Assembly: GCA_003439945.1 (NCBI GenBank)
Contig: QVRM01001791.1
Location: 310,001-374,000, forward strand
DNA: 64,000 nucleotides
From: Dermanyssus gallinae
Lineage: Eukaryota; Arthropoda; Arachnida; Mesostigmata; Dermanyssidae
Direction: 5' to 3'
Made by a program: the position numbers and the translations under genes. Under the pieces are notes generated by a model that saw nothing but the letters and a program-made list of their open reading frames with translations, did not search any database and was not told the origin of the DNA. Shown here piece after piece: positions 10,966-22,260 of the stretch. Positions within the stretch are counted from its first letter, which is position 1. Each line of letters begins with the position of its first letter.

Positions 10966-11661
10966 AAAAAAAAAAAAAATCCCTGGAGCACCGGAAACTG
11001 GCGGCAGCGGTTTTTTAACAAGATTTTAGAAGCTAGGATAGTGGCCAACAACCTGCGACTCTTGCGTCTCCCTGCGGCTCCTGGGGACAGCTTTCGTCAG
11101 GAGTAAGAAGACTCGCCCCATCTGACTGTCTGATGCACGCTTAAGTATTTCCCAGTCAGTCGGGGGACGGGGACATGACTGGATTTCAGTGGGTTGGAGC
11201 CCCACACTACAGGCCCACACTTGCAGGGATCTTTCTGCTGTGGTATCCGTGTGTGCAACCGCATTTTCCGGTTCGTCCTCTACAACAAAAAAAGCTGTTG
11301 CCGTGACCACTGGCCCAAGTACTGGTCAAACACACTAGTGCGCTTCTGCACCTACCCCAAGTGAAGGACTGCTGTGACGAATGCTGCAAGTGCACGGGAC
11401 CCTGACCGCTATTCGGCTACTTGGATTCACCTTGCCTAGATAAGTCTCACCTTATCTTTTTCTCCACCCAATCTCTTTCTTGTATATTCTGTCCAAATTA
11501 TGGGAATGGGTTCTATCATCTAGTTATCTATCTTGTCTACCTCTATGTATCTGTCGGTCTCTACGAGCAAGCGGAACCACTCATTCTCAGTGCTTCCCAG
11601 GCTACCACAGTGGACTGTTCTATAGAAGCACTTTTCGCAGGATCTCACTGAAGTCATTGAG
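10956..11661. mobile_element. Insertion of ~0.7 kb splitting the copy A RT
   Basis: The RT reading stops at LEHYLETR and resumes at EEQHGFRRSKSTHTA, so roughly 700 bases are foreign. A possible 6-bp duplication, CCAGAA, lies at both edges. The left edge is a run of about 24 adenines (10955-10979). The insert contains a pyrimidine-rich stretch with repeated TATC/TCTA motifs at 11510-11570 and no recognised coding domain. Its class is unknown. The A-run at the left edge does not fit a simple plus-strand poly(A) tail. Confidence 0.55.
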
Positions 11662-12485
11662 GAGGCCCAGAAGAACAACATGGGTTTAGAAGGTCGAAGT
11701 CGACCCATACGGCCATGCGCCAGTTGCTGGCAAAAATTTGGGAAACTCTATCGGAACCTAGAAGACCGTTATACGCAATATTTATAGATCTTAAGCTGCC
11801 TTTGACTTAGCGCCACGAAGTAGGATTATAGAAAAGTTAGCCTTGGAGGGAGTTCCGTATCGCTTACTAAAACTTTTAAGTACCATTCTTGGGGAGACTA
11901 CAGCATACATCGACAACGGTATAGGGATTGTGGAAAGAGTAAAGCAAACTACAGGCGTGGCCCAAGGAGACGGACTTAGCCCGTTGCTTTTTTCGGTACT
12001 ATTGGGAGGGCTATCTAACCGGGTGAGGCAGGGGTGGACCCGAGAGTGGGCAATTACATTAATGTATGCAGATAACATTGCGATCTATGGCAGGAGTTTA
12101 TTTAGGGTTAAGCAGGGACTAGAGCGGCTAATTGATTTTATGAACGAGATGGGACTTAGTATTAACTGGCAAAAGACAGTAGCAGTAAAATTTCGAAGAG
12201 GAGGTCGATTGGCGAAAGACGATGTTCTTCGAGCCAGGGGTAATACAGTAAATTTGGTAAACAAATTTACCTATTTAGGGGTCACCATAACGTCAAATGG
12301 TAGCAGTTTTCGAAAACATATTGAAAGCAGAGGAGGAAAAGCCATTAGAGCGGCAGCAGCAATTAAAAACCCGCAAATGTTGTCAATACATACCGCGTCC
12401 GCCCTTTTCATGCTTAGGCCATTGTGATAGATACCACGCCGCAGCATGTCCAGCAGTGCAATCAATAGCTGAACTCGCAAGATGA
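11662..12485 (+). pseudogene. Family L copy A, ORF2: RT core and C-terminal zinc finger
   Basis: The RT continues with EEQHGFRRSKST, then a frameshift near 11795, the LYAIFIDLK block, TTGVAQGDGLSPLLFS, and an active-site box reading MYADNIAIYG at about 12062. The usual YADD has become YADN, losing one of the two catalytic aspartates. INWQKTVAVKFRRGGRLAKD and FTYLGVTITSNGSSFRKHI follow. After SALFMLRPL most of the C-terminal region is deleted. Only CDRYHAAACPAVQSIAELAR (12427-12485) remains in another frame, which is the second half of the family's zinc finger. The copy cannot be active. Confidence 0.85.
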
Positions 12486-12545
12486 GGGAATATCCGGTGA
12501 TGCAGAAAAACCACTGATTCAGATCGATGTACTTATTTAAAATTT

Positions 12546-12567
12546 ACCCAACCTGGGTGTTAATAAA
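12546..12567 (+). promoter_or_regulatory. Family L 3' stem-loop and AATAAA
   Basis: At the end of copy A, ACCCA-ACC-TGGGT (12546-12558) forms a 5-bp stem with a 3-base loop and is followed by GTTAATAAA. The same layout ends the copies at 56345-56366, 49663-49683 and, on the minus strand, 42528-42549. In LINEs such 3' structures serve as RT recognition sites. The AATAAA would also act as a polyadenylation signal. Confidence 0.75.
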
Positions 12568-12748
12568 CCATAATAATAAAACGTGGAAACGCTGCCTCCG
12601 TTCGGGGCACACTTCTGAATTGGTGTTGGCCTGACCTCATCGAAACAGACACGTGACAGTCACAATACGCGCCTACTAGGCATATTGGCTTAGCTAATAC
12701 ATCGTAATACGTGTAACTTATACAAATAAATGTATCATAATATATAGC

Positions 12749-12793
<45 letters not shown>
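12749..12793. repeat. A-run followed by (TA)n
   Basis: About 17 adenines run directly into a TA array, between copy A and the start of readable copy B. Confidence 0.9.
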
Positions 12794-12829
12794 CTTCTTC
12801 TTCTTGCCCACTTCAGCGTTAAACCGACG

Positions 12830-15328
12830 TTCTATTGATCACAGAGACATGGTGTCTGACGCCCCCCACAGTGCAAGGATATTATGCAGCGCACTGCCTT
12901 GCTTCTCGATCTAGTTCTTTGGGCCGTTGCAGTGAATGTGTGTCAGTTTTCTACAATAGTCGGCTAGGAGACACGAGACTACTTTAGTCAGAAGAGAACT
13001 GCGTGGTTATGGAAGGTCATAGACTGAATTTAATTGCCATATATGTGCCACATGCTAGCAGCAGTTGAGGACACGTTCACACTTATAGAGAAAATGACGA
13101 GGTGCACACAAAAGATAGACCGTGCTCACCCCACAGTCATTGTAGGAGATATTAACGCAAGACTCGACAGGCCCACGGACTCGAGGACGAAAGCACTCAC
13201 CGAAACACTGTCGGATATGGGCTTCTGGGTGGCGAATGACACAAGTTTGCCAACGTTTAAAGGTGCAGTGGGTATATCAACTAAAGATATATTTGCTACA
13301 GTTATGCCGAAACTCAATGTGTGTTATGTGGGAACATATTACCAAATGAGAGAAGAAGCGAACCTGATGGCGCATAAACCCGTTTGTCTGGATATCGCGG
13401 TCCCAGTTCGCCATGAGCGATAGCACAAACGGAAACCTCTGTCAAGATTACTTAAAGCAGACCGTCTTCAAGGAGCCGTAGAAGCCTTCGGCATCGGAAG
13501 AGTAGAGCAAGATGAAGAAAGCTACAATGAACTACTCACCCGAGCACTCAAAGCATGCGCAGAGCATGTGAAATGGAGAAGAGAAAGGAGATGGTGGACT
13601 CGGAAATTAACCAAGCGAAGGCCATTCACTACCAAGCAAGTGCTGGAACGCGTAAGGCCGGAAATGAGACTTCTCTTCGCAGCAACGAGATCCATTTACT
13701 AACGAACTCTGCAAAATGCTTTATGGCAACACAAGCAACAACTGGAGACCCGGCTGCTCCAGAAGACCGAACAATATCTATCTCCGTAAGGCTCCGTAAG
13801 ACCTCACAGGAGAGATCTGCATGTCCAAATGAAAGTTATCTACTTTAAGGCCACTTTAAATCGATCCTCAGCTCGCTCACATGACACAGTGACAAGGATA
13901 GTACCCACCGTCAAGTCGATCTGGTCAGAGGAGGATCTGAAATGGAGAACTTAACTAGGCAAATACTTCACCGTCCAAGAAGTGGCGGAGGCACTGCGTC
14001 CCGAGAAACAAAGCACCTGGGCCAGATGGCATCTGTAAAGAGGATCTGCAGCAGGCAGCCACAATGACCGCACACTGGACCGCGCTTTTCAATAGCTGCA
14101 TTTACAACGATGGACTACCATCAGCGTGAAGACAGCGCGTTATGCCTTTTATTCCAATGGGCAAGGAACCGCGGACCAAGCCCTCTTCTTGGCGGGGCAT
14201 TACCAAGAAAAGCTGTGCTTACAAACTGCTTGTAAGGCTCCTAGCTGCCCGTCGTTCGCCGAATACAAAAAAAGGTTTTTTATTTATTACCAGACAAACA
14301 ACATGGCTTTCGTGCGCAGAGGTCAACGCTAACTGCATGTGCAATCCTCCTTGCAGATGTCGAGCAAACCCTGTCACGAAAGGGACAGTTTTTATACAGC
14401 GTAATTGTAGATTTCCGAGCATGTTTGATTCAGGCTCAAGAACTCGAATTCTGCTTAAGCTCGTCGAAATCGGGGTCTCAATACAAAGGTTGACATTGAT
14501 GAAGGACATGCTACAGTCCAATCAGATCATCTTGGACGACGGTGTAGCGGAGCACCTAATTATTGAACAAACGACAGGATTTGCCCAAGGCGATGATCTC
14601 AGCTTTTTTTTTTTTTTGTCTACTGGTTGCCGAGTTACCAACACGTATACAGACCCAACACTTGACTATCAAGATAGTTATGTATACCGACGATCTAGTA
14701 CTCTACAGTAGCAGCAGATACTATCTGCAGCAGGCGCAACAGGTCACTTTGTTGGCGTACGTGAATGTGGTGGGCCTTGAAATAAATTGGCAGAAGATAG
14801 AAGCCATAAAGTTCAGGCACGCGGGCAGGCTGGCCGTGACCGATACACTTAAGTTAAATGGACAGGACTTCAACTATGTAATTAATCTCACATATCTCGG
14901 TATCTCACAGTGACTCTCTACGGGTACTAGGTTTACATACGTCAGCATACAACCGCCTCACGTATTTGCTGTGCGATGCTCCACTATTCGTGGAACAGAT
15001 CAAAAAACGATTTGCGGTTCCAGAAATTCCCGCATACAGCGAGTCCATACTGCGATATGAAGAGAAAATGGCAGAGATCAATCCACATTTTTATATGACA
15101 GATGCAATGGTTAGGTCAGAATGGAAGGGCACGGGCACGACAAACAGGTTCATAACTGCGTGGGTTGATGTGCACGGTTTTCACCACCTTCTATGCCAGA
15201 AAAACGCTTGTCCTGAACCCTGTGACACATGTGTTTATAAATATTTGTATGGTATATGTGTAAGATATCGTGGCAGTGAGTGCAGTACAATCTCCTCGCT
15301 AACAAAGCTGGCACTGAGCGATTTTTAA
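12830..15328 (+). pseudogene. Family L copy B: endonuclease to C-terminus, heavily decayed
   Basis: The readable part begins inside the endonuclease (LLITETW near 12830, LGDTRL near 12970) and continues with VIVGDINARLDRPTD at 13138-13180 and a KDIFAT block. A linker with WWTRKLTKRR follows. RT pieces in several frames include IPMGKEPRTKPSSWRGITKK near 14150, TTGFAQGDDLS near 14570, the active-site box MYTDDLVLYS near 14680, and INWQKIEAIKFRHAGRL. The C-terminal frame (14966-15328) has YLLCDAPLFVEQIKKRFAVP, VHGFHHLLC and the zinc-finger start CDTC. An oligo-T run interrupts the region after QGDDLS. The readable YTDD keeps both aspartates, but stops and shifts run throughout. Confidence 0.8.
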
Positions 15329-15395
15329 TTTTAATATCATTAGTCATATTGATCTGTTGTAGTGATATTGATCATACTATTGTTTATGTATATAC

Positions 15396-15428
<33 letters not shown>
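15396..15428. repeat. (TA)n microsatellite
   Basis: A TA array between copy B and the next, unrelated RT fragment. Confidence 0.95.
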
Positions 15429-15429
<1 letters not shown>

Positions 15430-15442
15430 CTGGTGCTGTAAA

Positions 15443-16060
15443 AATAGAATGCATATATCTGTGCCTAAATGTGCCGTGGTTTTATCAGATGGTAATTCGC
15501 CACTATATACACTCGCTAGCGATGCAATACCGGTAGTTAAATCTAAAGTGCAACCGTTTGTAGGGAGTATCACTTACTTGATCTTGGTGTGACTGTAACC
15601 TCCAAATTAGACCTCTCAGAACGTATTACTGCCACGGTTACTTCTGCTTCACAACTGTGTATTACCATATTTAGATGTTTCATTATTTTAAAATCCTGAT
15701 TTCTATGTGAATTTGTACAGAAGTATAGTCTTACCCAAATTCCCCTATTGCAGCCAGGTTTGAACTCCTTATATGGCAAAATATATAAATGCCAATGAAA
15801 GGGTACAGGCCAAATTTATCAGACGAGTATCAAAAAGATGTAATATTCCTTGTAAAAACGAATCTATCGCCGAAGATGATCTATCGCTGTATAAAAAAAA
15901 TGTGCTGTCTCGGGACTGACCAGACCATGTTTAAACATATAGATAATGGACTGCGAAGTGGAGTGAATGTTAGATTATTGGAAATTGCGCGCTCAGTGAA
16001 GTTAAACAACACAGCCTCGTGGAGAATTCCACGAAGTCTGCGAAGTCGACAGACCTGATG
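15443..16060 (+). pseudogene. CR1/Jockey-like LINE, C-terminal RT fragment
   Basis: The frame reads KCAVVLSDGNSPLY and, after a one-base shift near 15580, LLDLGVTVTSKLDLSERI. This is the classic post-catalytic block of CR1/Jockey-group RTs (DLGV.....L.F..HI). It continues as LNPDFYVNLYRSIVLPKFPY, CSQVWTPYMAKYINANERVQ and KFIRRVSKR, matching the Y...VRP.LEYCS.VW.P....I..IE.VQ..FTR pattern. The catalytic box is missing. It is unrelated to the family L copies on both sides. Confidence 0.75.
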
Positions 16061-16567
16061 TGTATTCTAATATTTATCAGATGTACATTTTTTTTGTTAA
16101 AAACAATGTATACTTAGTCATATATAGTAGTGGCGGTGGCTTAGGCGGCTAACGCACCGTTCGAAACGGGACGTTGCCATGGCAACCACGGTTTCTGGCC
16201 GTGCTGGTTGAATTTGTTGGACGTGGTTGTCATTGCCCTGCTGCTACATACCTCTTCTGAAGAAAGCCTATATAATTCCAGTACGAGAACGCGATGACGA
16301 TAGACGCGTTTAGACGATATCGTGCCACAGGCTACGAGCCCATTACGAGCGTCTAAAATGTGGTTGTCAGAGCGTTAAAAAATATATATGACCCTGGAAT
16401 AAAGGTGCTTTTGACTTGATTTGATTTGTCTTGACGTCGTGGTCGAAATTGCTTTGTACTTATTGTAGGTATATGTACATAAAATACCTAAATTATATAG
16501 GTAATTTATTTTGTGTCTTTAAACATACAATTGTCTTGTATGAACGTTTCAAATAATTATAGAAATA
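16061..16567. other. Gap holding a possible SINE-like unit
   Basis: From about 16128 there is TGGCTTAGGCGG, a fair A box, followed only ~21 bases later by GTTCGAAAC, too close for a normal pol III promoter. The unit may end at AATAAA followed by TTTGACTTGATTTGATTTG near 16430, a simple-repeat tail like those of some SINEs. Only one copy is seen, so the call stays open. Confidence 0.3.
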
Positions 16568-18252
16568 TTAAAAGTGGTAAAAGCTAGCCTCCTGTGCGTT
16601 CGCACCTTGACTGCGCCGAGTCGCATCTGATAGGCTGTTCAAAGACGGTAGCGCAGCATACGATGCCGCGTGGTACCTGGGGCATCTTTCACCGCATCTT
16701 ATACAGATACACGTATCTGCAGGTGCACGACCCCCCCCCCCCCCCGTCCCGCATAAAACGTGATAAAAGCCATGAACAGCAAAGCGCGTGACAACGTGTC
16801 GGTTCGTTCGTTCGGCCTGTTTCCAAGTTTCAGAGGTAATCGCACCCGTGCTATAGAGATCAGGATAGATGTCCGCCATTTTCCCGTCTCAAGAGCTGAT
16901 AAATTGCGCGTAGGCCGGAGTGGAAGGGAGTTTGAATCTACGCTTTAGGTCCTCTATAAGCAACGGCGTACCACATAGCAGATACACGTATCTGTTCAGC
17001 GATGTACGATGCAGACCAAGAGCCCGCTTCAGGAATGCAGGCTTAATCCGCTCGAGCTTTTCGAGTTGCGCCGACGAGAGATAATCCCAGATGACCTGTA
17101 TTCCGTAGGAGGCGACTGGCGCTACCATCATGCTGAACAAAGACGGGGTCGTTCGTAGTAATAGTCTCGAAGGAGTTCGTATACTAACACTCGCAACCAG
17201 CGCTCGGTGCGCTCTGTCCGTAATGTGCTCCACGAAGGACCGACCGTTTGTAGGGAGTATCACCCCTAGATATTTGTAGTTGTTTACATATTTCAGGGGT
17301 GTCGTGTTTATATGCAGAGCACCAGAAGCCGCAAGACGGCCACCGCGTCGGAATTGCATGGCTTCTGTCTTGTCCATATTAATCAATAGGCCAGCCTCTT
17401 CCACATTCCCCGACAGCCTTGCCAGCGCATGCTGAACGTGAAACCGACTTCTTCCAAAAATCACAAGATCATCGGCATATAGCAGAGTTTTCACGTGTCC
17501 CGACTGGTCCTGAACGCGTCGTGGCAAATCGCTCAGCAATAGGGAGAAAAGTAGCGGGCTCAGATTGTCACCCTGTGCTACACCCGTGGACGGAACAAAT
17601 GGGTCTAGCAGGTCTTAATCAGATGTAGCATGTTTTCAGGAACCCCGCACTGAGCAAGTTTTATTAAAATCTTGTCACGTGGCGCCATATTAAACGCGGA
17701 TTTAAATTCCGCAAACACCGCAAATAGTGCTTGTTTTGGCCTCCGGATTGCCTGATGCACCTCTTGAATCAAGATCTCACACGCGGTCATGGTGGAGTGA
17801 CCTGCACGAAATCCATGCTGCTCAGTCGGGATACAGGAGCAAGCCTGCAGGTACCTTGTCAACCGCCGAGTGATGAGGAGAGCCAGCAACTTGTAGCAGC
17901 AGCTCTTCTTCGCGATCGCCCGCCATAAGGATGCGTCATGAGGGCTGCCTTTGTTCTTCGGGATGATGCTAAGAAGAGCATTGCTCCAGCATGCTGACAG
18001 ACGTCCATGTCTTAGGCATGCGTTAAACAGACTCGTCCAGCAAGGAAACATGTCTGCCGCATACTTCAGGTGATCGTTGCGGATCAGGTTCGGCCCAGCC
18101 GCTTTGTTCGACTGAAGATGTTCCAGTGCACGCAGAACCTCAAACACCGAACACTCGGCATCTAAAGCCTCACGCATGGCGGTCGTTTCCTCGTCCCATA
18201 CACGGGCATAAAATGGGACCGCTCGAGGGATGACATCTGTCGCCGCGTACAT
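16568..18252 (-). pseudogene. Family L copy C: RT and C-terminus
   Basis: Reading leftward from 18252, the RT starts with SNKAAGPNLIRNDHLK and SIIPKNKGSPHDASLWRAIA, then EQHGFRAGHSTMTACE and the FAEFKSAFNMAPRD block. A break at about 17605 drops a few residues. The frame resumes with GDNLSPLLFSLLLSDLP and the full active-site LLYADDLVIFG near 17490, MDKTEAMQFRRGGRLAAS and YKYLGVILPTNGRSFVEHI. The tail gives YLLCGTPLLIEDLKRRFKLP and, in a last frame (16879-16568), VHGFYHVLC and the zinc finger CIRCGERCPRYHAASY. A run of 16 C on the plus strand (16731-16746) breaks that last frame. The endonuclease is absent. The 5' edge faces copy D head to head. Confidence 0.85.
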
Positions 18253-18587
18253 CCTTCTAACGTGCTATATTAGCACATTAGAGCTGATAGGGCATGCCAT
18301 TGGCCTGTCTCGCGTCAGCCACCTGTACGGCGCTTTTGATGCCCTTATCACTGACAGTCTCATCATTGACAGTTTCTCGTCGTTTAAGAGTTTCACCTAC
18401 CTTGTAGCTGGTCGGACCGGTTCGAAAGATGATAAGCGACGGGATGGTCGGTGAGGGATCTTGCGGTGCATAAAATTAACAAAAACAATCCCAGCTGGCC
18501 GGCAGCTCGGGAATTGCGTTAGCTACTACTAATCGCAAACGCACAACGTCCCCAACACAACATCCGCGCGCGAAAGACAGTCGATTG

Positions 18588-19470
18588 TGTAACACTAGAA
18601 CGTGCTCGAGGTGCGATGAGGAGAATCAAGGTGGCCTCATCCTTTGCTGCTCCAAGTGCAGAAGAATGTTCTACTACGACTACTACTACTAGCGCTCGAG
18701 GCAGAGGTGGCCAAATTGGATCGGAGACGCGAGGCTACCGGGACAACAGGAACGTGGAGATGATAGATGGTTCTGTTCAAGCCGCCAGAGCCGAAATCCA
18801 GCGCCCTCCAAGGAAAACGGTATTGGTTGTTGGTGACAGTGTGGTGAAATCACTAGCGCTAAGGGAACTGCCTAAAAAGCCCATATCAGTCCGCTCAGCA
18901 AAAGGAATGGACGCGAAGAGCATCGTTAAAGAGCATCGTTCGCTGTTCTCGGCAGACTGCAAGGCCGGAAATGATGCTATGTCATCAAAGGCGGCTGAGG
19001 AAGGTTCTCCTACCAGGGAGACGTCTCCATAAAAATTGCGGTAATCCTGGCACGAAGGATAAAAGCTTTTTTAGGAGTAAAGCCGGTGAAACTGAAAAAG
19101 GTACTGACGTACGAACCGGAGAATGCAACACTTAGGAAACCTCCGGGGACTCGCGGGCCACGGGCGCATCAGCACCCGGACAAAGCGGCTCATCCACCCC
19201 GTGCGTCTCTCGCAAAACCGCCACCCACGCCTCGCCGCCGCTCTTCAACCCGTGCTCGAAACACTCATCACAAACCGCGTCCCGTCGACAGAACTTCATT
19301 CGGTCAGACGGAATTGTCTCCAGCTGCACTCTCGTCTCTGGAAGCAATACTGCAGCAAGTACTCGCGAACGTGCAACCGCAACGGACGTCGCAGCACAAC
19401 GATTTGCACTCCAGCAGGAACCACCGTCGTCCACAGAGCAGAGGTTGGACCCAAGGCCGTCGGTTCGACT
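18588..19470 (+). pseudogene. Family L copy D, ORF1 with PHD-like finger and GDS (esterase-like) motif
   Basis: A frame at 18588-18693 reads CNTRTCSRCDEENQGGLILC followed by CSKCRRMFY, a cysteine pattern like the start of a PHD finger. A second frame (18616-19030) has KTVLVVGDSVVKSLALRELP, resembling block I of SGNH/GDSL esterases, in which the Ser of GDS is the nucleophile. A third frame gives GDVSIKIAVILARRIKAFLG and a Pro/Arg/His-rich tail to 19470. PHD plus esterase domains are known from ORF1 of some CR1-clade LINEs. Here the frames are offset by indels, and the later esterase blocks with the catalytic Asp/His are not visible. The endonuclease follows immediately. The assignment is suggestive, not proven. 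Confidence 0.55.
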
Positions 19471-20600
19471 GAGAATTGGCGCAGACCGCGGAGAGTTGTT
19501 TGACAAGATAACCATCGTGCAATGGAATGTAGAAGGCGCTTTGCGGGCTCTATCTTTACTGCCACAATCTGCACTTTCAGGCATCGATGCCATCGTTCGT
19601 ACGGAGACCTCGGAAACAAAGCCATTTGAATTACCGGGTTTCTACGCATCCCACTGCTTGGCTCGGCCTCCCTCAGGGCGAGGTCGACCGAGCGGCGGTG
19701 TATCGGTGCTGTACAACCAGAGTCTTGGGGATGTCAGAGTAGCACTTGCAGAGGACGATTTGTTGGTTACTGAACGGCAGCAGATGTAGTATCATAGCCG
19801 CCTATGTTCGTCCCTCGACCAGTGAGAATACGTCGGTTCTAATCGACAAGATCACTCGCGCAATGCATGCCCTTCCTTCTTTGTCCACTCCACTCATCCT
19901 GGCCGGTGAATTAAACACACGCATCGACAAGCCGGATGAACTACATACACGCACTCTGCTTGCGCTGCTCGCGGACTTCGGATGACGTCTACTTTCCGAT
20001 AGCAGCATCTTCACGTTCGAAGGTTTCATGGGGCGGTCGGTAATCGACATATTTGCTACAAACGTCCAACCGGACAGATCTCTTTACATTGGCAAGAATA
20101 ATTCACTATGCAAAGGGAGCTCTCTAAGGTGGCACGTTCCAGTGGAAATCGAGTTGTTTCTTACGCCGCGAGAGGCAGCTCCACTCGGAAAGAGCGTTGG
20201 TGTCTTCCTAAGATGCTGGCCCCGACCAAATTAGGCCCCAAGCTGGCAGCCTTGTTCCCTGTTTCTCGCGATCCAGACATCGATTCTTACGCCTGCACTT
20301 TAACCGACGTCGTGAAATCGTCAGTGGCAGCAGCAGTGAGGCCGCGACACGACACCAGCGACCGTGGTTTAATGCGACAGGATGTAGGGTGGCGTCCACC
20401 GCATTACAACTGACTCGCGAACTGACGTTGTAAGGCGCTGGTACCGTCGAATACTCGAATCAGCAATTGTCAGCAGTACCTTGCAGCAGGAAAGAGGACC
20501 TAAATGATATACGCACCGAATCAGTTGCATTTGCCGTTTGGCTCTCTCCACCACAGCTAGATCACTACCACCGATCACGGTTGCCAATGTTCCTCCCTGC
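19471..20600 (+). pseudogene. Family L copy D, ORF2 endonuclease
   Basis: Blocks in order are ITIVQWNVEGALRA near 19506, IDAIVRTETSETKPFELPGF, GRGRPSGGVSVLYNQ, then in another frame IIAAYVRPSTSENTSV and LILAGELNTRIDKPD near 19895. In the last of these, the usual GDFN is GELN, so the catalytic Asp is replaced. SVIDIFATNVQPDRSLYIGK and SSLRWHVPVEIE follow. The frame changes at about 19745 and 20100. The sequence ends near 20600 before any RT block, just ahead of the first foldback element. The wording matches copy A closely (GRGRPSGGVSVF), which ties the two to one family although their ORF1 remnants look different. Confidence 0.8.
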
Positions 20601-20636
20601 TGTCGTCAGATCAGATGAATAGTTTAGCTCTATATA

Positions 20637-21713
20637 CAGGGTGTTGCAGGAATATTTGAAGCGCGATATACAGAATTGTAGAGCTCGTTAAAGCAAATAT
20701 TTTTTCCAATGGAACATGGTCTCTGAGAAGTCTTGTTTCGGAGTGAGAGCGAAATTACTACAATTTGTGACACTAGTGTTTTTGCCCGACATAGGAGCAT
20801 AAAGTGTGCTGTTGCGAGACAACCAGTTTCCCTATACAGAAACTAAACACGCTGTCGTGTTCGTGAGAAAATTCTGCTTCTTCCGAAGGGCATATAAGGC
20901 CGGTCAGAAGATGCGACACGGTCGTTTAAAAGAGAATTCGTCAAAAATGAAGTTCTCTATTAACTTTTACGCCAAATACTTCAGAATCATAACCCTACGA
21001 CCACCCATGTGTTCAAAGCTAACATATTCAGCAAATGCGCATTTCATGACGATCATTTTGATACCAAACATATGTCAATGCGAGCTGTGGTTGCGGAGTA
21101 ATTACGATTTTTCGGAGGGCATGTCCAGGTTAAGTGCATGAAAAATGACGCGCTGCGGCTGTCGCGCGACACGTCGGCGGTAGTGAACGTCGCCACACAG
21201 TCATTTTACATGCACTTAATCTGAACATGCCCTCCGAAAAATCGCAATTACTCCGCAACCACAGCTCGCATGGACATATGTTTGGTACCAAAATAATCGC
21301 CATGAATTGCGCATTGGCTGGATATGTCCGTTTTGAGCGCTGTGAATGGTTGTAGGGTTATGATTCTAAAGTATTTGGCGTGAACGCTAATAAAGAACAT
21401 TATTTTTGGCGAATTCTCTTCTAAGCGACCATGTCGCGTCTTCTGACCGGCCTTGCATATTATTCAGATGGAGCAGAATTTTATCACGAACATGTTGGTG
21501 TGCTTAGTTTCTGTCTAGGAAGACTAGTTGTTTCGCAACAGCACATTTTGTGCTCTTATGTCGGGCAAAAACACCAGTGTCACAAATTGTAGTAATTTCC
21601 CTCTCACTCCGAAACAAGACTTCTCAGAGACCATGTTCCATTGGAAAAAATATTTGCTTTAACGAGCTCTACAATTCTGTAAATTGCGCTTCAAATATTC
21701 CTGCAACACCCTG
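20637..21713. mobile_element. Foldback element, copy 1, ~0.5-kb inverted arms
   Basis: The left end CAGGGTGTTGCAGGAATATT at 20637 is mirrored by the right end finishing CACCCTG at 21713, with TA at both flanks (20635-20636 and 21714-21715) as expected for a TA target duplication. Arms run to about 21147 and from about 21200, leaving a ~50-bp loop. They pair over nearly the whole element with scattered mismatches. No transposase is encoded, and open frames inside are by-products of the arms. It is non-autonomous. The TA duplication and CAGGG start hint at a Tc1/mariner-type partner. Confidence 0.9.
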
Positions 21714-21715
21714 TA

Positions 21716-22260
21716 ACATACTATAGCACTCCGTTCAACCAGTGCAAACCCTAAGAAGAAACCAATGATCTTGTTTCGAACGTATTACATTGCGGCATGA
21801 TGACATTCTGATAATAGCTGGTATATGGTTAACGACATATACATCTATCTTCCCGGTGAAAAATGTGCGTGGAGAGAGAGAAATGGCCCTGCATGTTTCA
21901 GGCGGCGCGCTCTGGCCTGAACTATTGTGACGTGTGGGAGGGAGACAATGCGCGCCCAAGAGACTGCGGTCCAAAGTCGTACCCACTGAAAGGTAGGCTA
22001 GCTTTGCTATGTTAGATCGGATCGATCAGTGGAAGCGCCGACTTGATTTGTCCACGTTTTTGTCCGGTACTACCATCTTTGCTGCTGCTGCTGCTGCTTT
22101 GGCTATTCCTATAGCAGCTCTATGTATAATGCACGAACGACTGTTACAAGTCGTGTGCGGCTACTGTTGTCGCTGAACCAAACGAGCTGCTCCTTTTCGC
22201 GGCGGCCATCAAAGTCCTACGTGAAAAAGGCTGAGCCCATATGTATGTATGTGTGTTATA
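21716..22260. other. Spacer between the two foldback elements
   Basis: It contains a (CTG)n run at about 22080-22097 and no gene I recognise. Confidence 0.5.

Noticed and set aside
16128..16180. tRNA-like promoter boxes
   Set aside because: The A and B boxes are only about 21 bases apart, too close for a normal pol III promoter, and no second copy was seen.
20806..21141. 111-codon frame inside the first foldback element, and similar ones in the second
   Set aside because: They lie in inverted arms, are mirrored on the other strand and show no transposase motif.
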